Positions 7,251-18,994 of a DNA stretch of 50,625 nt are shown one piece after another. Source of the DNA: Acidobacteriota bacterium (lineage in GTDB: Bacteria > Acidobacteriota > Blastocatellia > UBA7656). Where the stretch lies: NCBI GenBank assembly GCA_016201275.1, contig JACQDB010000156.1, forward strand, positions 1 through 50,625. The letters run 5' to 3'. A program made the translations under genes and the position numbers. The notes below the pieces were generated by a model that saw only the letters and a list, made by a program, of their open reading frames with translations, did no database searches and had not been told where the DNA came from. Every line of letters begins with the position of its first letter. Positions within the stretch are counted from its first letter, which is position 1.

Positions 7251-8033
7251 ATGCAATTTGGAATGTTGATACTGGTGAATCTGGGCGTGGCTTGGGGACT
7301 GATGGGGGTGTTGTGGCTTTACAGTCTGGCGAAACGCGACGCCAGCATCGTAGATAGTTTCTGGGGGCCGGGCTTTGCGCTCATCGGCTGGGTGAGTTTT
7401 TTTCTGACCAACGGTTATCAACCGCGCCAACTGTTGCTCGTCGCCTTGGTGACGATTTGGGGTTTGCGTTTAGGCGTGCATATCTTCACGCGCAATCATG
7501 GGAAAGGCGAAGACTATCGCTATCGGGCGATGCGAAAACAGCACGGCGATAAATTTCCTCTGGTCAGTCTGTTCACGGTGTTTGGCTTTCAAGGCTTGTT
7601 GATGTGGTTCATCTCGTTGCCGCTGCAAATCGCTCAGGTCTCGACGCTGCCGGACAAGTTGACGGGGTTCGATTATCTGGGCGCGATGGTTTGGGCTATA
7701 GGGTTTTTGTTTGAAGCGCTGGGTGATTATCAATTGAAGCAATTTAAAGCAGACCCGAAAAATAAAGGCAAAGTGATGGAGGCGGGATTGTGGCGTTACA
7801 CTCGTCATCCGAATTATTTCGGTGACGCGACGCTGTGGTGGGGATATTTTTTAATTGCCTGCGCCGTCCCGTATGGCGTTTATACTTTGCTCAGTCCGTT
7901 GACCATGACGATTTTTTTGATGAAGGTTTCAGGCGTCAGCCTACTCGAAAAATCTTTGCAGAAAAACAAATCGGGTTATGCGGAATACATCGCTCGCACG
8001 AGTTCGTTTTTTCCACTGCCGCCGAAAGCTTGA
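7251..8033 (+). CDS. DUF1295 / steroid 5-alpha-reductase-like membrane protein
   Basis: A 260-residue integral membrane protein with about six hydrophobic segments. It has the family signature: RDASIVDSFWGPGF near residue 29, GxHIFTRN with a following EDYRYRAMR, and the C-terminal GLWRYTRHPNYFGDATLWWG at about 180, which binds NADPH in the steroid reductase/isoprenylcysteine methyltransferase superfamily. The bacterial substrate is not known. The ATG follows AGGAG at good spacing. It converges on the SEC-C gene with a 27-bp gap and no strong terminator. Confidence 0.83.
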   Translation: MQFGMLILVNLGVAWGLMGVLWLYSLAKRDASIVDSFWGPGFALIGWVSFFLTNGYQPRQLLLVALVTIWGLRLGVHIFTRNHGKGEDYRYRAMRKQHGDKFPLVSLFTVFGFQGLLMWFISLPLQIAQVSTLPDKLTGFDYLGAMVWAIGFLFEALGDYQLKQFKADPKNKGKVMEAGLWRYTRHPNYFGDATLWWGYFLIACAVPYGVYTLLSPLTMTIFLMKVSGVSLLEKSLQKNKSGYAEYIARTSSFFPLPPKA

Positions 8034-8060
8034 AATTATGGCGAAGCCGTTTTCAGAAGA

Positions 8061-8999
8061 CTACGCGCCGCAGCATTTTTTATACTTCTTGCCGCTGCCG
8101 CAAGAACAAGGATCATTGCGACCAATTTTCTTGGGCGCTTTGTAAGGCAGTTGCGGTTCCTCGGCTTCGAGGCGTGAAGCAACTTTGAAAGGTTTTTCCA
8201 ACTGTGGTGCAAGCAGAGATTCCATGAGCGTATTTTGCAACTCTTTCGTAGCCGAAGTAGCAGGTTCAGTAAAGCAAGCCCATCCTTCTATTTCTTGAAT
8301 GCTATCTTCGATAAGGTGATAGTCTTTTCTAAGCTTTGACAATAGCGCCTCTTTGCCAAGAGCCATCTGTTTATCTACCCAAGCAAGATCAGCCACCGTT
8401 TCATCTGCTAAACCTTCTTCAAAGGCTTGCTTAATATCTTCGTAAACTTCTTCAGGGTATAAATATGTGGCGCTGCCGATCAAGCCGTCCCACACGAAGG
8501 AGGGTTCCTTTTCAAGTTTGCCGCGAAACAAACTTTTGTAGTATGCCAAAACCTCCTCGCGCGATTTTTCTCCTACGGCTACCAACACCAGCAAAGCTTG
8601 CAACCCAGCATCGCGCACAAACTCCTCTGCCTCGCGGTTTTCCGCCAGACTTTCAATCAAACTGCTGTCGCCTTGACAAACTGATGCGAGGATCGAGGGC
8701 AGCCCCTCGGTGATGGTATCTCCCAGTAATTCATTTACCAGGGAGGCGGGAAGGGCGGCGAGTTTGACAATCAAAGGGTAGGCGCGCTGCTCACGGCACT
8801 GCGCGAGAAGATGTATCGCGTATAAAAATGAATAGTCATTTTTGGCAAGCGTCTCTTCGGGGTTGTCGGCGGTTCTTTCTACAATGTCCAACAGATGCGG
8901 AATGATTTCATCCCGATTTGCAATTGCTTGTTCTAATGCTTGACGCGGGAATTTGTTGTCGGTGTGCGCCAACGCCTGCAAAATCTCTGGTATCTCCAT
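8061..8999 (-). CDS. DUF1186-type helical repeat protein with SEC-C zinc motif
   Basis: A 312-residue soluble protein. The bulk is alpha-helical and HEAT-like (DUF1186 type: EIIPHLLDIVERT, NDYSFLYAIHLLAQ, SFVWDGLIGSATYLYPEEV). The last 20 residues are a SEC-C zinc-binding motif, GRNDPCSCGSGKKYKKCCG, known from the SecA tail. The ATG at 8999 is chosen over one at 9032 because AAAGGAGAG lies just upstream. The role is unknown; SEC-C motifs often mediate contact with ribosomes or partner proteins. Confidence 0.85.
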   Translation of the reverse strand: MEIPEILQALAHTDNKFPRQALEQAIANRDEIIPHLLDIVERTADNPEETLAKNDYSFLYAIHLLAQCREQRAYPLIVKLAALPASLVNELLGDTITEGLPSILASVCQGDSSLIESLAENREAEEFVRDAGLQALLVLVAVGEKSREEVLAYYKSLFRGKLEKEPSFVWDGLIGSATYLYPEEVYEDIKQAFEEGLADETVADLAWVDKQMALGKEALLSKLRKDYHLIEDSIQEIEGWACFTEPATSATKELQNTLMESLLAPQLEKPFKVASRLEAEEPQLPYKAPKKIGRNDPCSCGSGKKYKKCCGA

Positions 9000-9023
9000 T
9001 GCCTCTCCTTTGATGGCAAAACA

Positions 9024-9063
9024 ATAAAGCACAGAGTCGAATCACTTCAACTCTGTGCTTTAT
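9024..9063 (-). terminator. Strong hairpin terminator after the first pyrophosphatase
   Basis: ATAAAGCACAGAGT (9024-9037) and its exact complement (9050-9063) form a 14-bp stem with a 12-base loop. On the minus strand the stem is followed by TGTTTTG, as expected downstream of the pyrophosphatase stop at 9085. It also lies 25 bp upstream of the next minus-strand start, insulating that gene. Confidence 0.8.
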
Positions 9064-9084
9064 ATCGCTCGTCTCAACTTACTT

Positions 9085-11634
<2,550 letters not shown>

Positions 11635-11768
11635 ACAATTTTTTTTATTCACTCCTTTTTTAGTCGTCCTTCGTCCGGGGTCCGGTGTCAGCGATTTGAA
11701 CTTTTGAAGATGCGCGTTCCTGGCGGCACATTCCTCCAAACTTCAAACCCCGGACGCTGGACTGCTGA

Positions 11769-13835
11769 TTAAAAAATTCCATCTTTCAAGATTGGCGCGA
11801 TGACCAGCGCGACGATGGACATCAACTTGATGAGGATGTTCATCGCCGGCCCCGAAGTATCTTTGAAGGGGTCGCCGACCGTATCGCCAACTACTGCGGC
11901 CTTATGTGCGGGAGAATTTTTGCCTCCCAAGTGGCCTTGTTCGATATATTTTTTGGCGTTGTCCCAAGCGCCTCCGGCATTGGCCATAAACAACGCCAGC
12001 ATCACTCCTGCCAGAGTCGCTCCGGCAAGCAAGCCGCCGAGCGCCGCTTTGCCAAACAGCAAACCAATGGTCGGCGGCAACAACACCGCTACCAATCCCG
12101 GCAAAATCATTTCGCGCAATGCCGCGTCGGTTGATATGGCTATGCAACGCGCCGTATCGGGCTTGGCTGTGCCTTTCAATAAACCCGGAATCTGTTTGAA
12201 TTGACGGCGCACTTCTTCGACCATTTGATTAGCGGCGCGACCGACCGAAGACATGGTGAGCGCTGCTATGAAAAACGGCACGACGCCGCCCAGCAACAGG
12301 CCAACGATGACTCGCGGTTCGGTTAAATCTATGCCGGAACGCAAAGCCGCTTTTTCCTGATAGGCTGAAAATAAGGCCAGCGCCGTAAGCGCCGCCGAGC
12401 CTATGGCAAAGCCTTTGCCCATGGCCGCAGTGGTGTTGCCCAAAGCGTCCAGGCCATCGGTGATGTGACGGGTTTTTGGTCCCAGCCCGCTCATTTCGGA
12501 AATGCCTCCGGCGTTATCGGCAATCGGCCCGTAAGCATCAACCGCCATGATGATGCCTGTGGTGGCAAGCATTCCTACGCCGGAGAGCGCGATGCCGAAA
12601 AGCCCTGCGGCATTGTGCGACACCAACAGCGCTATGCAGATGATGATGACGGGAATGGCGACCGAGTGCATACCGGTAGCCGTGCCTGTGATGATATTGG
12701 TTGCCGCACCAGTTGACGAGGCTTTGGCAATTTTCAAAACCGGCGACCCCGAAGTGTACCACTCGGTAATCGCGCCGATGACGATACCGGCGATGGCTCC
12801 GGCCAACACCGCCCAAAACGAACCCCACGGGCGATAATGACTGGCTTGCAAATTGAGCAGTCCGACCACGGCAGCGCTGCCGCCCAGCATCAACGCCGTA
12901 GCGATGTAAGTGGCGTTGCGAAGCACAGCGGCGGGATTTTGTTTACTCATCAAGCGCACCGAAGCGATGCCGATTAACGAAGCAAAAGTGCCGATAGTGG
13001 CGATGGCCAACGGCAACATCATCCAGGTGAAACGCTGGCGCGAGTATTCGCCGGAGGTCGCGGCAATGGCAATAGCGGCGACGATGGAACCAACGTAAGA
13101 TTCAAATAAATCGGCGCCCATGCCAGCGACATCGCCAACATTATCGCCGACGTTATCGGCAATCGTAGCAGGGTTGCGCGGGTCGTCTTCGGGAATACCG
13201 GCTTCGACTTTGCCCACTAAGTCTGCGCCTACGTCGGCGCTCTTGGTGAAAATGCCACCGCCGACGCGGGCAAACAAAGCGATGGAACTTGCGCCCATAG
13301 CAAAACCGGAAAGTACGGCAGCGGCTGCGCCTTCGGAGGAAAAGCCCGCTTGTGGCGCGAGCTTGCCGATATAGACGGCTAGATAAACGATGATTGCTAT
13401 GCCTACGAGTCCGAGACTGGCAACCGATATGCCCATAACGGAGCCGCCGCTGAAGGCTATGAAGAGCGCTTCGCCAGGGTTTTGCAAGCGCGCTGCTTCG
13501 GCGCAACGCACATTGGCTCGTGTGGCGGCTTTCATGCCGAAAAAGCCTGCCAGTATGGAGAACAGCGAGCCGGTAATGAAGGCGGCGGCGGTCGGCAAAC
13601 CGTAAGGCAAAAAACTGTAGATGAGAATGGCGACGACGACGATAAAAGCGAGAAGGATGCTATATTGGCGTTTCAAAAAGACCATAGCACCGTCGTGAAT
13701 GGTGTCGGAAATCTCCCTCATGCGTTCGTTGCCTGCGGGTTTTCTGACGATTTCAAAAAAGGTGTATGCGGCGGCGGCTAGCCCCAGCAGGCCCAGCACA
13801 CAGGCAGTTAGTGGATTGATAAATAGTTCCGTCAT
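11769..13835 (-). CDS. hppA: Membrane ion-pumping pyrophosphatase, K+-dependent signature
   Basis: A 688-residue paralogue of the downstream pump with about 16 transmembrane segments. Canonical motifs: [20 protein letters not shown], then [16 protein letters not shown] and [23 protein letters not shown] has alanine at the position that makes the family potassium-dependent. The ADLFES aspartate and glutamate sit where sodium-pumping and many prokaryotic enzymes have them, so Na+ or H+ transport are both possible. About 135-170 bp separates it from the next pump gene, and no terminator is obvious between, so co-transcription is plausible. Confidence 0.93.
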   Translation of the reverse strand: MTELFINPLTACVLGLLGLAAAAYTFFEIVRKPAGNERMREISDTIHDGAMVFLKRQYSILLAFIVVVAILIYSFLPYGLPTAAAFITGSLFSILAGFFGMKAATRANVRCAEAARLQNPGEALFIAFSGGSVMGISVASLGLVGIAIIVYLAVYIGKLAPQAGFSSEGAAAAVLSGFAMGASSIALFARVGGGIFTKSADVGADLVGKVEAGIPEDDPRNPATIADNVGDNVGDVAGMGADLFESYVGSIVAAIAIAATSGEYSRQRFTWMMLPLAIATIGTFASLIGIASVRLMSKQNPAAVLRNATYIATALMLGGSAAVVGLLNLQASHYRPWGSFWAVLAGAIAGIVIGAITEWYTSGSPVLKIAKASSTGAATNIITGTATGMHSVAIPVIIICIALLVSHNAAGLFGIALSGVGMLATTGIIMAVDAYGPIADNAGGISEMSGLGPKTRHITDGLDALGNTTAAMGKGFAIGSAALTALALFSAYQEKAALRSGIDLTEPRVIVGLLLGGVVPFFIAALTMSSVGRAANQMVEEVRRQFKQIPGLLKGTAKPDTARCIAISTDAALREMILPGLVAVLLPPTIGLLFGKAALGGLLAGATLAGVMLALFMANAGGAWDNAKKYIEQGHLGGKNSPAHKAAVVGDTVGDPFKDTSGPAMNILIKLMSIVALVIAPILKDGIF

Positions 13836-13948
13836 TCAGGCGAATTCTGCTTTAGGTCGTCTGATTCGTTTCAACTGTTGCAGGGCGAGCGATGCCTGCT
13901 TGAAATGCCTACACCGATAGCTACTTCTCGGTCACAGTGAAGGAAGGC

Positions 13949-13977
13949 TTATAGCATATCGCAGAGACGGTGAGCAA
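13949..13977 (-). promoter_or_regulatory. Candidate sigma-70 promoter for the pyrophosphatase pair
   Basis: On the minus strand TTGCTC (13977-13972) and CTATAA (13954-13949) are separated by 17 bases, about 115 bp upstream of the 688-residue pump gene. Matches are four of six and five of six with consensus; predicted by eye only. Confidence 0.4.
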
Positions 13978-14086
13978 GTTTGTTACGAAAAGGTTGCTGT
14001 TTGCTGCGCCTTTTTTAGAGCTTGGCGATTTTGCCATTCGCTGTAGGAGGCGGGACAGCTTGAGGTCTTCACTTTGGTGTTTGGCG

Positions 14087-14638
14087 TTATGGTTTGTGCG
14101 CGGCGTTGGCTAATTCGGTGATCGGGGTGAAGGTTTTTTGTTGCGGGTCCACAATCCAATCGGCGCTGCGTTTGCCGCTCTTCTCTTCAAAAGAAAAACT
14201 GATCATCAGAGTGCCTTTGTTATAAGGCTTCACCGTCCAGCCTTGATAGTTGAGCAACTGTCCGGCGTCTTTGGATTTTTTCAATTCGGCGTTCATGCAA
14301 TCGTCTATGGTTTTGCCCTCTTCTTTCGAGGGCAGCTTGCGTAGTTCCGTCATGGCGGCCAGCGCCGCTGTCGGATTGACCATCGCGGCAGAATAGATGT
14401 ACCAGTAAACGCCCACTCCGAGTCCCACGAATAACACGCCCAGTAACGCCCACTTGCTCGCTTTGCCGGGTCGCCAAGCGCGTATCTGCAAGTGGAATTT
14501 TGGTATCGCACTCTTTTTCGTTTTGGTGGCTTTGCCTTTTCTGGCGCTGACCTCTTTGCCCTTCGGCGTAGGCAGATGACAGGATGGGCAATTCAACGCA
14601 TCGGCATCAGTTTCCGTGTAGCACTTCGGGCATCGCAT
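14087..14638 (-). CDS. Zinc-ribbon single-pass membrane protein (paralogue A)
   Basis: A 183-residue protein with three parts: an N-terminal zinc ribbon (CPKC...CPSC, residues 3-20), a basic linker, one transmembrane helix (about 64-84, KWALLGVLFVGLGVGVYWYI) and a C-terminal domain. That domain matches the next gene upstream on the same strand: TIDDCMNAELKKSKDAGQL, a GWTVKP turn, and a strand pair ending in DWIVDPQ. The topology suggests a cytoplasmic zinc ribbon and an external domain, but no family is recognised. It is probably a tandem duplicate of the 14851-15411 gene. Confidence 0.75.
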   Translation of the reverse strand: MRCPKCYTETDADALNCPSCHLPTPKGKEVSARKGKATKTKKSAIPKFHLQIRAWRPGKASKWALLGVLFVGLGVGVYWYIYSAAMVNPTAALAAMTELRKLPSKEEGKTIDDCMNAELKKSKDAGQLLNYQGWTVKPYNKGTLMISFSFEEKSGKRSADWIVDPQQKTFTPITELANAAHKP

Positions 14639-14850
14639 CGTTATTTATTTCCTCAGCAAATTTATGACAACTATGAAAGCGCAAATGGAGATCGCAGGAT
14701 TGTCAAAACGGTATCTAATCACGATCAGGGGCAGGTGCAGCAAGGCGTAGTCATTATTTTCTGGGCAGCGAAAATAAGCAACCGTTTTATGACCGAAACT
14801 GGTACGACTGGGCCAAGCTATCCGCCGTTGTCTGCCATAGCGGCGGACGC

Positions 14851-15411
14851 TTACGGCTTAAAAATCGTTTCGGCAGCATCGTTCTGAGCGCTGTAGGTTT
14901 CCGACAGCGGGTCAACTTTCCAGATGAAATACTGTTTTTTTCCGGTTTCCTGAAAGGTAAACGAAACGATAAACCCGACATCTTCTGCCGGTCTGACATC
15001 CCAACCTTCGGCCTCTTTCAAACGTCCGGCCTTGCGGCTTTTTTCGACTTCATTTTCCAACGCTTCATCAACCGTCATCCACGGTTGCGTGGAAATTTTG
15101 GCGCGCAGTTTGTCGAGCGCGATTTGATGCAGCGGCACATTGGTCGGTTCCGGTTGGTTGAAGTAGCGAAAGCTCAGATAGCTGCCCAGTATGCAAACCC
15201 CCAGAGTCAGCAGAATCAACGACCAGGAAAGCCATGCCGGGATGTGTTTGACCGTCGGTTTGTGATCGGCAAGTATATCTTGAAATTTCTGGCGCAAGTC
15301 CGAAGTCGGCTCAAACTCTTCCTGTAAACGCCCTCTGGGAGTCTTGCTTTTACAATTCGGACAGCACAGCGCCTCAGCCGGCGTTGCAGTTTTGCATTTC
15401 GGACAACGCAT
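14851..15411 (-). CDS. Zinc-ribbon single-pass membrane protein (paralogue B)
   Basis: 186 residues from the ATG at 15411, which is preceded by GGAGG at six bases; an upstream in-frame start at 15456 lacks a site. The N-terminus MRCPKCKTATPAEALCCPNC is a four-cysteine zinc ribbon, followed by one transmembrane helix (about 62-83) and a domain with MTVDEALENEVEKSRKAG, GWDVRP and FIWKVDP motifs shared with paralogue A. A 212-bp gap without a gene separates the pair. Role unknown; the third zinc-ribbon protein at 20407 has the same N-terminal design. Confidence 0.78.
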   Translation of the reverse strand: MRCPKCKTATPAEALCCPNCKSKTPRGRLQEEFEPTSDLRQKFQDILADHKPTVKHIPAWLSWSLILLTLGVCILGSYLSFRYFNQPEPTNVPLHQIALDKLRAKISTQPWMTVDEALENEVEKSRKAGRLKEAEGWDVRPAEDVGFIVSFTFQETGKKQYFIWKVDPLSETYSAQNDAAETIFKP

Positions 15412-15800
15412 AAGAATCCTCCGGGCGAACGGATCGCATCCGTGGTTTTGTAGCATTTCTCAGGCCACAAAGCGAAGCGCCATGCAGACCAGAGAATTCG
15501 CAGCGAAAACCGTGTTTACGCTTCTCTGAGCAGGGAAGGAGTAAGTCGTGATTACCATTATTTGTCACTTGGCAAGTTTGTTTTATGACAAAAGCTGCAA
15601 GCCTGTTGGTCTGGTTGACGATGGCCAAAGGCTTTGGGTGGTTTGCTAGACTGGCAGATTCAGGGGAGAAAGGCTGGTTTTTGAGCGGTTGTTGGTAACC
15701 TGCTGAGAATTTTTTTTACGCGCAGGTAAATAAAAACTCTTACGGTCTATAGATTGCTCATAGTAAATTGTAAACGCATCAGCCTTGAAAGGGCGGGAAT
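15412..15800. other. 389-bp gap between divergent genes
   Basis: I see no gene, strong repeat or convincing promoter here. It must carry regulatory DNA for the zinc-ribbon genes (leftward) and the pilin-like gene (rightward). The AT-rich stretch at about 15700-15775 is the likeliest promoter area for the latter. Confidence 0.5.
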
Positions 15801-16250
15801 ATGAAAGAAGATGGATTTTCACTGATAGAACTATTAATTGTTGTTGCCATCATGGGAATTCTTGCCTCCATAGCCGTGCCGCATCTGCTGCGTTCCCGCC
15901 AGGCCGCTTACGAGGCCAACGCCATGCGCTACATACGTTCGTGGTCGCCCGGTCAGGAACTGTATAAACGGGCGCACGGTTATTACGCCGACACCGATGA
16001 AATAATGGTCACCGAAGGTTTCATCAGCAAAGGCTTGAAGGCCGGTTCTGCTGACGATGCGGCGTACAATTATTCAATTGATTCGGAAAGTCGCAACCCC
16101 GACAACACGCCCAATACCACCTTGTGGTGGGGACGCGCCCGACGCAAATCCGGCTACACCGGCATGAACTCTTACTACGTAGATCAAACCGGAGTGATTC
16201 GCTATGCCTTGGGCGGCAATGCCAATTCCACCGATCCGCCTATCGAATAA
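15801..16250 (+). CDS. Type IV pilin-like prepilin
   Basis: A 149-residue prepilin. The short leader MKEDG is followed by the prepilin peptidase site and hydrophobic helix GFSLIELLIVVAIMGILAS with glutamate at position 5 of the mature form, as needed for assembly. The globular part has WSPGQELYKRAHGYYADTDE and a C-terminal strand region typical of minor or major pilins of acidobacterial and related bacteria; no disulfide cysteines are present. No pilus assembly genes are nearby. The ATG follows GGGCGGG. It may function in a pilus or a type II secretion pseudopilus. Confidence 0.87.
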   Translation: MKEDGFSLIELLIVVAIMGILASIAVPHLLRSRQAAYEANAMRYIRSWSPGQELYKRAHGYYADTDEIMVTEGFISKGLKAGSADDAAYNYSIDSESRNPDNTPNTTLWWGRARRKSGYTGMNSYYVDQTGVIRYALGGNANSTDPPIE

Positions 16251-16317
16251 ACGACAATTTCATCAACGACAAGCTCATAAAACCGCCTCGGCATTTCAAA
16301 CGTGGCAGGCTCTTTTC

Positions 16318-17370
16318 CTATTTGCTGCGCTGGCTCTGTTCGTGTATGCGAAGCAGATCGCTCAACAACGCATAAGCGGTTTGCGTCAAGCGCGGGTGAA
16401 TCTCCAGCACGGCGATTTCGCCCATCAAATCGGTAGCGATGACGAGGGCGCTGGAAGTCCCTTTGATATTGGCAAACCAGGAATCAAGAGCAACGGCTTG
16501 CGGCGCGACTTCTATATGAACGCCGGTGTCGCCAAGCGTGGCGCTGGCCAGCAGCCGATAGGTTTTGCCTTGCTGTCGGGCTTTGGCAAAATCCGCCAGG
16601 CTGAGGCCGCCTATGCCTTGCGGTTGCACCTCGCGTGGATGCCGATTGGCATTCATCAACACATTGGCCAGTGCTACGGCTTTGACTGCCGCATCCCAGC
16701 CCTCAAGGTCGTAATCGGCATTGGCTTCGGCGATGCCCAGACGTTGCGCTTCCGCCAGTCCCTCGGCAAACGTGCGCCCCTCTTCCATGCCGGTGAGAAT
16801 CACATTAGTGGTGCTGTTGAGGACGCCTGTAAAACTTTTGATGGCAACCGCCGGAAGGCAAAACTCTTGTAGATTAAAGATCGGTGTGCCGTCCATCACC
16901 GTGCCTTCAAAACGCCATTGGGCGTTGTGCTGTTTGGCCAACTCCTGCAACTCCTGATAGGCGCAAGCGACCGGCCCTTTGTTGGCGCTGATCACATCTA
17001 TGCCGCGCTGCAACGCCTTGCGAATGTAAGTTGCCGCCGGTTCGCCATCCATAGGCGATAGCGGCGTGGTCTCGAACATCATATCGGCATCGCAAACGTC
17101 AACGAAACTTTCCGTGTCCGCCACCGCAGTGGTTCCCGACAACTGTACAAGGCTCTGAGCCTTTTTCATGCAGTGCAAGGCTTCTTGCAGATTGATGCCG
17201 GAAGCGGAGACCACACAACCGTGACTGCCAGTCGCTATGCCGGTGATGCGCCAGTCGAGGTGGTAGGTTTGCGCCAGCAGCGCCTGACGCGACAACAGCA
17301 TACGGGCGAACTCCTGCGCCACCTTGCCGAAACCTGTGAACGCTAGTTTCCATTGCATAACGCGCCTCAT
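16318..17370 (-). CDS. hom: Homoserine dehydrogenase
   Basis: A 350-residue NAD(P)-dependent oxidoreductase that reduces aspartate semialdehyde to homoserine on the way to threonine and methionine. Visible features: Rossmann start LAFTGFGKVAQEFARML, the SANKGPVA segment, GTVMDGTPIFNL, LNSTTNVIL and the catalytic AEANADYDLEGWDAAVK with its lysine. It lacks the C-terminal ACT domain of longer enzymes, so threonine feedback may be absent. Its ATG overlaps the hpt stop as ATGA, so the two are translationally coupled; an ATG at 17358 is an alternative start. Confidence 0.88.
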   Translation of the reverse strand: MRRVMQWKLAFTGFGKVAQEFARMLLSRQALLAQTYHLDWRITGIATGSHGCVVSASGINLQEALHCMKKAQSLVQLSGTTAVADTESFVDVCDADMMFETTPLSPMDGEPAATYIRKALQRGIDVISANKGPVACAYQELQELAKQHNAQWRFEGTVMDGTPIFNLQEFCLPAVAIKSFTGVLNSTTNVILTGMEEGRTFAEGLAEAQRLGIAEANADYDLEGWDAAVKAVALANVLMNANRHPREVQPQGIGGLSLADFAKARQQGKTYRLLASATLGDTGVHIEVAPQAVALDSWFANIKGTSSALVIATDLMGEIAVLEIHPRLTQTAYALLSDLLRIHEQSQRSK

Positions 17371-17903
17371 GTTTCTCGGCTATGCAGCACGGCGATGTGC
17401 GGCAGGTTGCGATAAAGTTGCTGATAATCCATGCCATAGCCGACGACAAAGACATCGGGGATTTCAAAGCCGCGATAAGTGATGGGCAAATCAATGAGCC
17501 GTCGAGCCGCTTTGTCCAAGAGGGCGCAGACCGTGAGGCTGGCAGGCTGGCGCTCGCGCAACACCCGCAACAGATAATTGGCCGTCAACCCGGTGTCAAT
17601 GATGTCTTCGACCAGCAGGACGTGGCGATGCATCAGACTGTCGCTTAAATCTTTGGTGATGCGAACGACGCCGGATTTCGGATGGTTGGCATAACTGGAG
17701 ATCGCCATAAAATCTATGGTGGCGGGAAGGGTGATGGCGCGCAGCAGATCGGCGGCAAAAATAAACGAACCGTTGAGGATAGCAACGATGGCCAAATCAC
17801 GCTCGGCATAGTCTGCGGAAAGCGCCGCACCCAATTCCGCTATGCGGTTTTGCAGCGCTTCCTGAGGGATGAGAACTCTTCCGATTTCGATTATTTTGGG
17901 CAT
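17367..17903 (-). CDS. hpt: Hypoxanthine phosphoribosyltransferase
   Basis: A 178-residue purine-salvage enzyme converting hypoxanthine (and often guanine) with PRPP to IMP or GMP. The PRPP-binding motif is LLVEDIIDTGLT near residue 97; AILNGSFIFAADLLR near 42 and VVGYGMDY near 150 are also typical. Length is normal for the family. It is the first gene of a two-gene unit with homoserine dehydrogenase and is divergent from the repeat/RNA region, sharing a 45-bp start-proximal AT-rich spacer with it. Confidence 0.92.
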   Translation of the reverse strand: MPKIIEIGRVLIPQEALQNRIAELGAALSADYAERDLAIVAILNGSFIFAADLLRAITLPATIDFMAISSYANHPKSGVVRITKDLSDSLMHRHVLLVEDIIDTGLTANYLLRVLRERQPASLTVCALLDKAARRLIDLPITYRGFEIPDVFVVGYGMDYQQLYRNLPHIAVLHSRET

Positions 17904-17947
17904 AAATTTTTACTGAATTTTTTTTTGCATAGAGGTGAATTTTTTGG

Positions 17948-17975
17948 TTGACATAAGAAATTGCTGTGATAATAT
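17948..17975 (+). promoter_or_regulatory. Sigma-70-like promoter facing the hairpin array
   Basis: A perfect TTGACA (17948-17953) is followed after 16 bases by TAATAT (17970-17975); GATAAT at 17968 is an alternative -10 with a short spacer. It points rightward into a region with no coding sequence, so its product would be a non-coding RNA. Confidence 0.6.
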
Positions 17976-17979
17976 CACA
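17965..17979. promoter_or_regulatory. 15-bp palindrome overlapping the -10 box
   Basis: TGTGATA and TATCACA flank a single central A, a perfect 7-1-7 palindrome lying on the -10 region. This is the size and placement of a repressor operator. The regulator is unknown; the TGTGA half-site recalls CRP/FNR-type sites, though at shorter spacing. Confidence 0.45.
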
Positions 17980-17984
17980 CGCGC

Positions 17985-18520
17985 TCGGTTGGCAACAACT
18001 GAGTCACGATCCCGAGAGGTTGATGTTGAAATCTCCAGATTCGCAAGCTGTTCAAGGCTTCGCAAGGAGCGGCGAACGGAAGGCGAAACTTCAGCACGCA
18101 AACTGAAGCTTGAGAGAACAGAGGAAAGCCAACGCTTCGCAAGAAGTTGAGGCCGACTGCAAGCTTGACGAAACAGCACGAAAGCCAAAACCCGCAAGGG
18201 CAGAGGCCGCCGCCAAGCTCGAAGCAAGGGAAGGCTGCCAAGGTTCGCAAGAACGGCGGCGGTCGGAAGTTGCCGAGAGCAGAAGAAAGTCAAGGTTCGC
18301 AAGAACCGCGACCGCCCGAAGTTTTGTCAGGCAGAGGAAGTCCAAGGCTCGCAAGAGCCGAGAACAACCGAAGTTCACCAGAGCCGAAGACGTTGCGGTT
18401 TTTCGGAACCACAACGGGTACGATTTCGCAAGGAATCCGAATTTGTGCCGAAGGTCAGGAGAGGACAGCAAAGGTCACTCGGGATCGTTGCTGTTTGCCG
18501 GTAACTTTCCCCGCTGACTG
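17985..18520 (+). ncRNA. Candidate structured RNA: array of GCAA-tetraloop hairpins
   Basis: A degenerate repeat whose best units start at 18242, 18294 and 18346, exactly 52 bp apart, each opening with GGTTC-GCAA-GAAC(C) or GGCTC-GCAA-GAGCC. Looser units occur leftward with GCAA at about 18194, 18139, 18098 and 18062, and rightward at 18428 (GATTTC-GCAA-GGAATC). The arms differ in sequence but keep pairing, while the GCAA loop stays fixed, a sign of selection on RNA structure (GNRA tetraloop). Between hairpins come CCGAAGTT and AGAGGAAG-like purine segments. The 52-bp period shifts reading frame, which argues against a protein. Boundaries are estimates; no clear terminator was found. Confidence 0.5.
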
Positions 18521-18994
18521 CACCTGAACTTTTTATCTCGTCCTTCACCCTTGTAATATAGCGGCGTGCGACTGGCGCGAATGTCAGCCAAGCTCCTGTA
18601 GTCCCTGATCGTTAAGCAGCGACCTCTTCGGCTTCTACTTTTCATCGCGTCGGACTGAACGGTATTTTGGCATCAACAAAAGAGCGATGACAGGAACCGC
18701 AAAGGACTGAAGATCGGAGGCGCTTGCTAATCCGTGTATGGCAGACGCGACTATCTGTCATACCGCGAATTGAAAAGCGCTCTAAGGATTCAATAATCTC
18801 TTGTGAGTTCGTCATCAGGCGATATAAACTGATGGACGTATGATCGAAAGCGCTGCACAGATATGCTTGAAAGAAGGCACCTCGCCGTAACCGCGATGGT
18901 TCGTCAAACCTTCGGTGCAGACGGTAAACTCTCATATCCATTTTCTTACTCAAGCTATTTTGGGAATGATATTTTTCAGCGGATTATGTTGCTT

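Noticed and set aside
11635-11739. N-terminal extension of the first pyrophosphatase to a TTG at 11739
   Set aside because: The added residues are charged and unlike the family; a signal-like helix begins at or after the ATG codons at 11634 or 11601.
18110-18350. RNase P RNA, suggested by GAGGAAAG-like and AGAGGAAGTCC strings
   Set aside because: Only short matches to one conserved segment; the other conserved RNase P regions are not present, and the repeat periodicity does not fit.
17985-18460. Possible CRISPR array
   Set aside because: Spacing is about 52 bp, but repeats are degenerate and the intervening segments are themselves similar, unlike unique spacers; no cas genes occur in the window.
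18110-18517. Plus-strand open frame of 135 codons in the hairpin array (and overlapping minus-strand frames)
   Set aside because: The underlying repeat has a 52-bp period, so it changes reading frame from unit to unit; the residues are not conserved between units and no start signal is evident.
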